Origin: Saccharolobus caldissimus
GTDB lineage: Archaea; Thermoproteota; Thermoprotei_A; Sulfolobales; Sulfolobaceae
NCBI RefSeq assembly: GCF_020886315.1
Contig: NZ_AP025226.1
Location: 2,878,001-2,942,000, forward strand
Reading direction: 5' to 3'
DNA length: 64,000 nucleotides
Shown: positions 44,061-52,449 of the stretch, one piece after another
Numbering within the stretch: position 1 is the stretch's first letter
How the letters are laid out: every line of letters begins with the position of its first letter
Position numbers and translations under genes: made by a program
Notes under the pieces: model-generated
The model's input: only the letters and a program-made list of their open reading frames with translations
Databases searched by the model: none
Told to the model about the DNA's origin: nothing

Positions 44061-44245
44061 GAAAAAATCTTTTTTAGTAGTCTTTCTACATGTGGGCAGT
44101 TTAGATCAAATAGGTCGTGATTCCCGTGCTCAATGCAACTCGCTTGTATTGGCTTTCCCTCTAACAGAATTATACTGGCTTCGTCGTCTTCCACTATACT
44201 GTAAAATGCACCCTCGAAGACCTTCTTGTACGTTGCTTCAGTCAT
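44057..44245 (-). CDS. Small Cys/His protein, 62 aa, SWIM-like tail
   Basis: 62 residues. The tail [20 protein letters not shown] has the CxH element and spacing of the last zinc ligands of a SWIM finger (CxCx(n)CxH), with E instead of the second Cys, so the match is partial. Good GGTGAG ribosome-binding site 8 bases upstream supports translation. Overlaps ridA's end by four bases (convergent). Confidence 0.6.
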   Translation of the reverse strand: MTEATYKKVFEGAFYSIVEDDEASIILLEGKPIQASCIEHGNHDLFDLNCPHVERLLKKIFS

Positions 44246-44282
44246 TCATGCTCACCGACTTTTTTATTTTATATAACTGTTT

Positions 44283-46292
44283 CTAGTAGTTTATAAGCTT
44301 TTCTGCTTCATTTTCCAGATTATTACTGTCTATGTTATACTCTTCAATAAGAATTTCTTCCAATTCCTTATTTATTTCTAACATACTAATTTCTCCTCTT
44401 AGACCCCTAACTATAATATCCCTAAATTCAGATGGTATATAGTCTAATCTAGGCACTGCATTATAAAAGTCCTCTAATGCTTGTTTTCTCTTCTCAGAGT
44501 CTTTTACAGCCTCCTCAATCTCGTTCTCTAACCACTCTGGAAATGGGAAATTATTAGTTAAAGAAACGTATAAGGACACTGTAAAGGAATATACGTCAAA
44601 CATAGTTTCAGCTTTATTACCAAATCTCTGTAATGGATGTGCATAATATGGGGTGTAATGCATTACTGGAGTGCCTAATTTAACAGAAGAACCTAAGTCA
44701 GATAATTTAGGAATTACTTCGGATTTAGTTAATGCATTTAAGGCATCTTCACCATATCTAGGTAATTTCCTATTAAATAGAATGTTAGAGGGCTTTATAT
44801 CACAATGAACGTAACCCTCCTTATGAACCTCTATTATAGCTTTTGCTAATTTAGAGAATATAAAAGCTATGACTTGAGGCCATTTCACAGAATGTCTCAA
44901 CGCCGAATATTCTGGATCTACTAATACTGATCTTAAATCTCCTCCTTCCATATATTCCATAATTATCGCAGGAGGAGAACTGAAATAATCTGTCCAATTT
45001 TCGTCTAGAAAACTTGCGAATATTTTTACTAGATATTCCGATCTTTTTGATATTTCTTGCATCTTTGCAACTTCATAAAGCATTTCTACAAAAGTATATT
45101 CTTTTTTCATTACCTTCATAGCGTATTTTCTTCCATTTCTTTCCACTAATAGTACATAGCCCATACCACCATTACCTAATAACTGCTTAACCTCATAACC
45201 ATATAGAACGTAACCTAACCATACAGAGGGATCAAAGGGTTCTGGAACGTAAAGCTTATATGACCTTATTTTCATGCATGCATCTATAATACCTTCTCTA
45301 CAAGCGTATAGGAATTCCCTTTCCGCATGAGAAAACGCATTTAACCCTTCTAAAGCTAAGCCCTTTATATAAGCTGAACCAGCGTTCCGTTTTATCTTCT
45401 CAGCTTTTTCTATTACCTCCAATGCTTTCTTGTATTGTTCGTTATTTATCAATGCCCAGGCATATAGTAAGAGGTTATGAAAAGTCGGTGATCGCTTAAC
45501 TGCCTCATCAAAATACTTTAACGCTTCGTCAAATTTCCTTTTATTAACGAAATGCCATCCTAACTCTATTAACGGAGCGTCATATGTCGGTAACATCCTT
45601 ACAGCGTCCATTAACGTCTTTACATTTCCACTTTTCTTATACTCTTCTATCATATTATTTATTTTTTCTCGTATTTTAGATTCTAATTCTCTATATTTTT
45701 CTTCAGATAAGAAAGAATATATCTTCAATGCTTCAAGTTCCTCTCCTATTTTCTCCATACATTGAGCTACAGCCAAGGAAACTTCAGGATCAGAGATCTT
45801 ATATTCTCTATAATATTTTACAGCATCTATACATTTATCAAACTTAACTAGCGAAAATATTGCATTGTTAATTATTTTTATGTCATTTTTAAAATTCTCT
45901 AGTCCGAATAACGCTACCTTATAATCCTTATTCATAGCTTCTATTAGCTCATCTTTAGAGCCTAAAGCTACGGGTATTCCATAAATTATCATATATGGAA
46001 AATTATATTTTGGATTTTTTATATCCCCAAAATATATGTAGATATTATTTTCATATTCAAATAAATATGCATTTAATTTTTCTATTTTTTCCCTTAATAT
46101 AGCTTGAACAACTAGGTTACTATCATTAACCTTAATCACCTTATATTCATTTAGCAATTTTATCTTACCAGCGTCGTAGACTATTCTATAGCCTATAACA
46201 TCGTCCTTAGCCCTTATCTTTCCGTCATAAGGTCTTAACACACCATCAACGTATAAATACTTCTCATTCTCCAGCTGTAATACTAATTGCAT
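44283..46292 (-). CDS. TPR-containing Hanks-type protein kinase
   Basis: 669 residues. N-terminal beta region, then about residues 120-340 with TPR-like helical repeats (DEALKYFDEAVKRSPTFHNLLLYAWAL), then a kinase (about 360-640): glycine loop LGNGGMGYVLLV, Lys in YAMKVMKK, HCDIKPSNILF, DLG for DFG. The lead-in DPSVWLGYVLYGY is shared with the membrane kinase at 16162; both have HCD and DLG. No membrane segment, so soluble. ATG 46292 is preferred over a GTG 18 codons upstream (46346) because a TATA-like stretch lies between them. Confidence 0.9.
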   Translation of the reverse strand: MQLVLQLENEKYLYVDGVLRPYDGKIRAKDDVIGYRIVYDAGKIKLLNEYKVIKVNDSNLVVQAILREKIEKLNAYLFEYENNIYIYFGDIKNPKYNFPYMIIYGIPVALGSKDELIEAMNKDYKVALFGLENFKNDIKIINNAIFSLVKFDKCIDAVKYYREYKISDPEVSLAVAQCMEKIGEELEALKIYSFLSEEKYRELESKIREKINNMIEEYKKSGNVKTLMDAVRMLPTYDAPLIELGWHFVNKRKFDEALKYFDEAVKRSPTFHNLLLYAWALINNEQYKKALEVIEKAEKIKRNAGSAYIKGLALEGLNAFSHAEREFLYACREGIIDACMKIRSYKLYVPEPFDPSVWLGYVLYGYEVKQLLGNGGMGYVLLVERNGRKYAMKVMKKEYTFVEMLYEVAKMQEISKRSEYLVKIFASFLDENWTDYFSSPPAIIMEYMEGGDLRSVLVDPEYSALRHSVKWPQVIAFIFSKLAKAIIEVHKEGYVHCDIKPSNILFNRKLPRYGEDALNALTKSEVIPKLSDLGSSVKLGTPVMHYTPYYAHPLQRFGNKAETMFDVYSFTVSLYVSLTNNFPFPEWLENEIEEAVKDSEKRKQALEDFYNAVPRLDYIPSEFRDIIVRGLRGEISMLEINKELEEILIEEYNIDSNNLENEAEKLINY

Positions 46293-46500
46293 ATTTACTC
46301 TGTTCCTAAGAAAATACTTAAGTAAGTTAGACCAAATAATACTCACTTAGCTCTAAGATGAAAATACAAGTATTACACGTTAGATAATATCGGTTAAAAA
46401 TATTAATAAGGTACAGTAAAACCTAATTCCTAAAAAACAATATTTATTTTAACTCCTAAGCTTTAAAATTGTTATTCCACTATATTACTAATGTAATATA

Positions 46501-47298
46501 TTATAATTTCCTTATCCTTTCGTAATCCTCATCACTTAATGACCAGCCAAGAGAGCCTAAGATCTCATCTACGTGATCTTTAGTAGAAGCTTTTGGTATT
46601 GGAATAGATCGTTTAATTAAATAATTTAACGCGACTTGAATTGCAGTCTTCCCATATTTTCTTCCAATTTCTTCTAAAATTTTGTTATTTTTCACATTTC
46701 CCCTAGCGAGAGGAGAATAAGCTATAATTTTTATATTATTTTTTTCACAAAAAGGAATTATATCGCTTTCAGCACTCTTATTGTTAACACTATATTCTAT
46801 CTCATTTGCGACTATCTCATACTTTCTAGTTAACGTTATAGCCTCACTTAGAAGTTTGACGTCAAAATTACTAACCCCAATACATCTAACAATACCTTGA
46901 TCTACTAAATTTTCCATTGCCCTTATAGTCTCGTTTAAAGGTATAGAGGGATTTGGCCAATGAATTAAGTATAAATCTATATATTTGGTGTCAAGCCTCC
47001 TTAGACTCTCTTTAGCAGATTTGATCACGTCTTCGTATCTTAAGTGATTCGGCCATACCTTAGTTATAATAAAAATGTTCTCTCTATCAAATCCCTTAAT
47101 AGCCTTTCCAACTAACTCTTCTGCATGTCCTCCTCCATACATTTCTGCGGTGTCAATTAAATTAATTCCATTATTTATAACATATTTTAGAATCTCAACA
47201 TAATGTGAATCCCTCGAATAATCTGGAGTCCAAAATCCTCCACCCATCTTCCACGTTCCAAAACCTATTTGAGAAACGTTTTTATCACAAAGTTTCAC
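46501..47298 (-). CDS. Aldo/keto reductase
   Basis: 265 residues. Catalytic tetrad: Asp and Tyr in LIDTAEMYGGG, Lys in IITKVWP, His in LIHWPNP. NADPH-dependent, probably small aldehydes or ketones. GTG start at 47298 begins immediately after the stop codon of the ThDP enzyme gene (TAA then GTG), so the genes are translationally coupled. Relation to sugar oxidation products is possible. Confidence 0.93.
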   Translation of the reverse strand: MKLCDKNVSQIGFGTWKMGGGFWTPDYSRDSHYVEILKYVINNGINLIDTAEMYGGGHAEELVGKAIKGFDRENIFIITKVWPNHLRYEDVIKSAKESLRRLDTKYIDLYLIHWPNPSIPLNETIRAMENLVDQGIVRCIGVSNFDVKLLSEAITLTRKYEIVANEIEYSVNNKSAESDIIPFCEKNNIKIIAYSPLARGNVKNNKILEEIGRKYGKTAIQVALNYLIKRSIPIPKASTKDHVDEILGSLGWSLSDEDYERIRKL

Positions 47299-48915
47299 TT
47301 ACCTCACCTTATCTACTATTACTTGAATTACCGCTATCCTATTTTCCTTTCTCACTTTCTCTAAACCTCTTATCAACGCAGGCTCCACCTCATGAGGATC
47401 CTCAACTAACTCATAATATCCATGAAATGCCTCAACAGTCTTACCTATCTCAAACCTTGAAAACTCAGCTCCAGGATAATACTTCTTAACCTTAGCCAAT
47501 CCCTCTGGAAATACCTCATCAACAGCTTCCGCAGAGGCAAGCCAACCACCATTATCATAAATTACAACCATAACTGGGTACTTATGAGCAATATAATAAA
47601 AAGCTTCAGGAACGCCGAAAATAAAAGAGCCATCCCCGGTAGTTACAATAACATCCCTCCCAGTAGCAATCCTATACCCAACCGAAGCTCCAAGAGCGAA
47701 ACCAAGATAACCTATAGATAAATCGGAATAGTAAGAACCAAACTCATTTAACTCAGCATACCTAGGATTAAACTGATATTCATTAAAAATAGTTAAATTA
47801 TAAGAGGAGGCAATCTTACCAACCTCATAAGACAAATACTTAGGATGAATAGGCCTCCTATCCATTAACCTCTTAACCTCAGCCCTCTTCTCCTCAATCT
47901 GCTTAGCTCTCAACTCCTTAACCTCACTTCCATCCTTAGGCCTTATGGAAATACTATTAAAGAAATTATCTGGAGTGGACTGAATACACAAATCACATCT
48001 AAAACCATAATAAGGTATATAAGAATAGGAAGGTTCAACATCAACCTTAATAACTGGAACGTCCAAATCAACCCTCTTAGGAAAATACGGAACCTCAGCC
48101 TCAACAACTAACAACATATCTGCACTCCTCAAATCAAACCTATCTAAAGCCATATTACCATTAGAAGGATAATTCAAAACCTCACCCGCATAATTCAAAA
48201 CTGGTATATTATACCTATCAGCAAAATTACGTAAAGCGTCGAACCAACTCCTTCTCCTACCAGCCCTCCAAGTAATAATAACTGGCCTATCGGCCTTCTC
48301 AAGCATCTCCCTAGCCTTAGTTAGCTTCTCCAATGGAGGAGCAGGCTCATAATAATCCATGGGAATTCTCTTCAAATTACTAACCTCCTCAACACTAACT
48401 TCTCTAGGCAAAATAATGTAAACAGGCCCCCTAGGCTCACTTAACATAATCTGAAAGGCCCTAGCAATAGTAGCCGGAATTTGATCAGCTCTCCTTATTT
48501 CAAAATCATACTTAACATACTGTCTAACTAATTCACCTTGATCTCTAACCTCTTGAGTCCAATGAATCCTGAGGTTTCTACTAGCATTACTACCCCTCTC
48601 AGTATAAGGACTCCTACCAGCAATAACCAAAAGGGGAATCCTTGAGGTAAAAGAACTCATAATACCACCTAAGGCATTAGCAGTACCAGGTGTAGTGTGA
48701 ACAGCAACAACACCTATCTTACCGCCTAACGAATAACCAATAGCAGCTGAAATTGCAGTAATCTCATGAGGGACTACCTCAAGATCTGGAAGGTTAGGGT
48801 CCTCAACCTTAGCCTCTATAAAGGAAGGATAATCAGTACCAGAGACAATAAATATCTTGTCAACACCATTCTCTTTAAGAAGACTTAAAATAGCCTTCCC
48901 ACCATACATAATCAA
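47299..48915 (-). CDS. ThDP-dependent enzyme, acetolactate synthase-like
   Basis: 538 residues. N-terminal Pyr domain with the catalytic Glu region VVPHEITAISAAIGYSL, central domain, and C-terminal PP domain with VTTGDGSFIFGVPEAFYYI through VIYDNGG (the GDG-x(n)-NN motif, as D-N-G-G). Could be an acetolactate synthase, benzoylformate or phenylpyruvate decarboxylase, or an oxo-acid oxidase; no regulatory subunit gene is near. Codon use (GTT, TTG, AAG, GAG, AGG) differs from the A-ending codons of its neighbours, a hint of transfer or high expression. Confidence 0.85.
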   Translation of the reverse strand: MIMYGGKAILSLLKENGVDKIFIVSGTDYPSFIEAKVEDPNLPDLEVVPHEITAISAAIGYSLGGKIGVVAVHTTPGTANALGGIMSSFTSRIPLLVIAGRSPYTERGSNASRNLRIHWTQEVRDQGELVRQYVKYDFEIRRADQIPATIARAFQIMLSEPRGPVYIILPREVSVEEVSNLKRIPMDYYEPAPPLEKLTKAREMLEKADRPVIITWRAGRRRSWFDALRNFADRYNIPVLNYAGEVLNYPSNGNMALDRFDLRSADMLLVVEAEVPYFPKRVDLDVPVIKVDVEPSYSYIPYYGFRCDLCIQSTPDNFFNSISIRPKDGSEVKELRAKQIEEKRAEVKRLMDRRPIHPKYLSYEVGKIASSYNLTIFNEYQFNPRYAELNEFGSYYSDLSIGYLGFALGASVGYRIATGRDVIVTTGDGSFIFGVPEAFYYIAHKYPVMVVIYDNGGWLASAEAVDEVFPEGLAKVKKYYPGAEFSRFEIGKTVEAFHGYYELVEDPHEVEPALIRGLEKVRKENRIAVIQVIVDKVR

Positions 48916-49080
48916 TAATAATCTTACAAGTATAAAATGGTAGTTTTATAATATAGAGAATTAACTTATCGAAATATTTCGTATTAAATTATTATTGTTT
49001 ATACGATATTTATACCTTATCCTTGGCTTATATTAAATACTATGGAAAAACTAATATACTTTTAGTTCGAATTTTAAACT

Positions 49081-50337
49081 ATGAATAAGAGTATTTATGA
49101 GGTAATAAAAGAAGATGAAGAATATCTCATGCAATCTTTTAAAAGATGGTATCCATTCGTAATTAGTCACGGAAAAGGAGCTATCGTATATGATATAGAA
49201 GGAAAGGAGTATATAGATTTCAACGCTGGTATTGGAGTATTAGCATTAGGACATGGAAATGAGAAAATAATTTCTGCAGTAAATGAGCAAATGAGAAAAT
49301 TTTTCCACTACAGCCTAACGGACTTTTACTATGAATTAGCAGTAGAAGTAGCTAAAAGGTTAACCTCTTTTATGCCTTATTCAGCTAAGGTATTTTATAC
49401 AAATAGTGGTACGGAGAGTGTAGAAGCCGCAATTAAGATAGCTAGAGGACATACTGGAAGGCAGTGGATAATAGGTTTTATTAATTCATTTCATGGAAGG
49501 ACTTTAGGCTCTTTATCATTTACGTCAAGTAAAGCCATACAAAGGAAGTCTTTTTCTCCTTTATTGCCTTCCACATATTTAATCCCATATCCAGATAAAA
49601 GAAATCCATTGTGCAGTGATAATTGTACTGAAACCTTGATATCTTTTATAGAGGATTGGATTTTCAAGAAAATAGTAGATCCAAGTGAAGTTGCGGCGTT
49701 CATAGCTGAACCCATTCAAGGAGAAGGAGGAGTTATAGTACCACCATCAGACTTCTTTTACAAACTAAATAATCTGCTTAAAAAATATGGAATATTATTA
49801 ATCATGGACGAAGTACAAACCGGAATAGGAAGAACTGGAAAGATGTTCGCGTTTGAGCACTTTAATGTAACTCCAGATATAGTGTGTTTAGCAAAGGCCA
49901 TTGGCGGAGGAATTCCATTGGGGGCAGTAGTAGGTAGGAAGGAGATAATGGATTTACCACCAGGGTCACATGCCAATACCTTTGGTGGGAATCCTTTAGC
50001 TTTAGCTGCTTCTAAAGTAGTATTAGAAGAAGTTCCGAAGTTATTGGATCACGTGAGTAGTACAGGTAAAAAAATCATAGAGGAGTTAAAGGATACTAAA
50101 TCCCCATATCTTTACGATGTTAGAGGAATGGGTCTGCTTATAGGTGCTGAGCTTAGAAAAGATAATAAGCCTTTCTATGAGGGCTTAGAAAAAGTTCTAT
50201 ATAACTCATTTAAGAGGGGAGTATTAGCTATAGGCGCTGGAGAATCTACAATTAGAATAGAACCACCACTAATAATAGATGAGGATCTGGCATTAAAGGG
50301 AACAAAAATAATAAAGGAAGAGATAGAAAAATTATAA
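49081..50337 (+). CDS. Class III aminotransferase
   Basis: 418 residues, PLP-dependent. Transfers an omega/alpha amino group, typically from ornithine, GABA or acetylornithine to 2-oxoglutarate. Visible: GTESVEAAIKIAR and FHGRTLGSLS, EPIQGEGGV, MDEVQTGIGRTGKMFAFEHF, and the PLP Lys in CLAKAIGGGIPLGA (about 272). Not enough specificity residues to choose a substrate. Starts at ATG 49081 behind a promoter-like region. Confidence 0.93.
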   Translation: MNKSIYEVIKEDEEYLMQSFKRWYPFVISHGKGAIVYDIEGKEYIDFNAGIGVLALGHGNEKIISAVNEQMRKFFHYSLTDFYYELAVEVAKRLTSFMPYSAKVFYTNSGTESVEAAIKIARGHTGRQWIIGFINSFHGRTLGSLSFTSSKAIQRKSFSPLLPSTYLIPYPDKRNPLCSDNCTETLISFIEDWIFKKIVDPSEVAAFIAEPIQGEGGVIVPPSDFFYKLNNLLKKYGILLIMDEVQTGIGRTGKMFAFEHFNVTPDIVCLAKAIGGGIPLGAVVGRKEIMDLPPGSHANTFGGNPLALAASKVVLEEVPKLLDHVSSTGKKIIEELKDTKSPYLYDVRGMGLLIGAELRKDNKPFYEGLEKVLYNSFKRGVLAIGAGESTIRIEPPLIIDEDLALKGTKIIKEEIEKL

Positions 50338-50341
50338 CTTT

Positions 50342-50731
50342 TTATTTTCTATTCATTAATATTATTATTATTGATAATATAATTAATATTATATCAAGAA
50401 CTAATGATATGTCAACATAGACATTAAATGGTAGTTTCTTACCAATAAATAAAGCTGGCCCTAATCTAGTTTCTGATAGTAACGCTAAATCGATAACGTA
50501 AAATGCGGTTATTAAAGGATATGTGTACTTAATACCCATTATTAGTAAAAAGGCCGCTATTATAGCTAATGCTGCAGTAAACCCAAAAAACGTATCGTAA
50601 ATCATTGTTGCGATGGGATTTGGTAGTATTGCATGTGTTAATACTAAATGTACTCCAGCCCATAGAGCAGATAGCATTGCAGCTGCCCATCTAACTGAAA
50701 GTTTACTTATATCAATTTTTTCTTGTGCCAT
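50342..50731 (-). CDS. Four-helix membrane protein, 129 aa
   Basis: 129 residues, four predicted helices with a short soluble N-terminus (AQEKIDISKLSVRW). Not recognised. Convergent with the aminotransferase gene, whose stop is four bases away. Separate from any mobile element, which lies 139 bases upstream. Confidence 0.65.
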   Translation of the reverse strand: MAQEKIDISKLSVRWAAAMLSALWAGVHLVLTHAILPNPIATMIYDTFFGFTAALAIIAAFLLIMGIKYTYPLITAFYVIDLALLSETRLGPALFIGKKLPFNVYVDISLVLDIILIILSIIIILMNRK

Positions 50732-50869
50732 CAGTTTGAATGTTAATTATATATTTAATAAAAATTGTCCCAAATCTCTTATTATTTTGAATTGAGTCAG
50801 GTCATTTTTTGTTCTATGTTATCAAATGCAAGATAAATTTGAGTAGTTAAATTTTAGAGTATATAAATG

Positions 50870-51158
50870 CCGTTGTCAGCAGTTTCCAATAAATCGTAAA
50901 GTTTATATTATTTGATGTCATTTAACATTCCTAGCCCCTTCAACGTTATTTTTATAAACTTTTTTGTTAATATTTAGTATGTAGAAGAGGGCCCTACGAT
51001 GAACCCGAGGAGCAATGTGAGGGGGAGGATGGGTTCAATGAGGCTCTCCATGTCGTGGCTGGGAGGTATGCTCCCTAACCTAGGCGTGGAGGGCCGGACA
51101 AGGGGTATGAGGACGAGGGTTGATATGAAATATCATGAAACCCTATGAAAGTCCGACC
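50870..51158 (+). mobile_element. MITE-like element, family 1, copy B (289 bp)
   Basis: Longest copy of the family: left end CCGTTGTCAGCAGTTTCC, AT-rich leader, GTAGAAGAGGGCCCTAC, a short open frame (NPRSNV, RMGSMRLSMSWLGG, RGMRTRV.., KYHETL) to a stop at 51146, then right end GAAAGTCCGACC. Copy A at 35373-35638 and a fragment at 36285 share this order. Similar in plan to the SMN1-type MITEs of Sulfolobus, which derive from IS200/IS605-family elements. Confidence 0.65.
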
Positions 51159-51488
51159 CCTAAATTTTACATCGCTATAATAACAATATAACAATATGGA
51201 CAAATAATAAAATATCAGTTTATATAATATATAAAATATATTTACTCTACAGTGTAATAAATTATAATGTAATTAAGATATTTATATCACAATTATTGCA
51301 ATATTATCTTTAATACTTTATATTTGACATAGGTTTCCTTGTTTTTAATCACTTCTGAGTATGACATAAATAAAACGTGAAAAAGAATTCGACCACTTAT
51401 CAGTAATTATCATAAGTTATAGCTTTCATTACTTTTAAAATTATGTCTTTATATTAATACTTTTTCGCCATTTTTAAAATATTCCCTA
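51159..51488. other. Gap after the MITE, upstream of the CtaA-like gene
   Basis: AT-rich with no credible ORF. A TATA-like CTTTATATTAAT (about 51450-51461) probably serves the CtaA-like gene. Confidence 0.35.
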
Positions 51489-52325
51489 ATGTTAAACTCC
51501 AACCAAAAGATATTTTTAATCATAGAAGAAGTAGATAAAGATATGATTTTAACGTACTTGTCAGGCATTGAGTCCATCTTAGCCGGGGCTACCATAGTTT
51601 TTGGTGGAATAGTAGAAGGTTATGGATATGGACTTTCCTTAGGCACTAATTGGCCTTATACTCACGATATTTTGCAGTTAGCTGCTAGAAAAGACCCTGA
51701 AGCTATTCACAGGATATTAGCGACCATTGTAGGAATTTTTTCAATTATAATACTTATATTGAATCCCTCAATTATATCATTAATAGGTTTTTTATCGGTT
51801 GTGTTTACAGCGATATTAGGAATGGCGACTCTTTATGTACTAGCTGGCAAACTGCCTTCAGAATTTCAAGGTTTGCACGATATAGCCGCTTATACAACTT
51901 TTGTAACATATTTATTAATAATGCTACAGACTTTACACATATTTGAGCTGAATATAATTTCATTCCTAATTAGTGCAATAATTCCGCCCCATTTTCTTTA
52001 TTTCGTAATATTTATGGGTGGAGTTGTTACTGGGACGAGAAGAATGAAATTAAAAATCGGGAGAGTATGGGAAAAGGAACAAGAGAGGAATACATGGTTA
52101 CAAGCTGCATGGGTTATTCATGGGATAGCTTCCTTGATATTTGTAATAGCAGTAATATTATTGCATTATTGGCTAACATTAGCCTTTACAGTTTTAGAAA
52201 TAATAGCGGGTCTCTGGGTATGGGACTCAACTAATAGAAATCCTCTAAAGCCTGGGGCATCTGTAGCATTACATCAAGTATTTTCAATTCTTGTAGTGGT
52301 AGCGATAATATTAAATAGTATCTAA
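51489..52325 (+). CDS. CtaA/heme A synthase-like membrane protein
   Basis: 278 residues, about eight helices. His residues with the CtaA spacing are present: PYTHDI and DPEAIHRILA (first pair), QGLHDIAAYTTF, LQTLHIF, WVIHGI and VALHQVF. CtaA inserts oxygen into heme O to make heme A; Sulfolobales terminal oxidases use heme As-type haems. The exact step is inferred. An alternative start is ATG 51543. The stop lies inside a short repeat repeated at 52362. Confidence 0.75.
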   Translation: MLNSNQKIFLIIEEVDKDMILTYLSGIESILAGATIVFGGIVEGYGYGLSLGTNWPYTHDILQLAARKDPEAIHRILATIVGIFSIIILILNPSIISLIGFLSVVFTAILGMATLYVLAGKLPSEFQGLHDIAAYTTFVTYLLIMLQTLHIFELNIISFLISAIIPPHFLYFVIFMGGVVTGTRRMKLKIGRVWEKEQERNTWLQAAWVIHGIASLIFVIAVILLHYWLTLAFTVLEIIAGLWVWDSTNRNPLKPGASVALHQVFSILVVVAIILNSI

Positions 52326-52390
52326 TCCAATCGAAACACACCAAATAATGTAAATTGACCTACCGATAATACTAAAATAGTATCTAATCC
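52301..52390. repeat. Repeated 28-bp segment at the 3' end of the CtaA-like gene
   Basis: AGCGATAATATTAAATAGTATCTAATCC (52301-52328), containing the stop, recurs with few changes as ACCGATAATACTAAAATAGTATCTAATCC (52362-52390). A partial duplication of the gene end or a small repeat. Confidence 0.45.
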
Positions 52391-52449
52391 TTACTTAACT
52401 TAATTATATCTCTATTCTCTTTGTAAATCAGCTGAGGTGCATTTAATCA

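Noticed and set aside
44092-44286. Plus-strand ORF of 64 codons over the small Cys/His protein gene
   Set aside because: Opposite strand of a better supported gene with a GGTGAG site.
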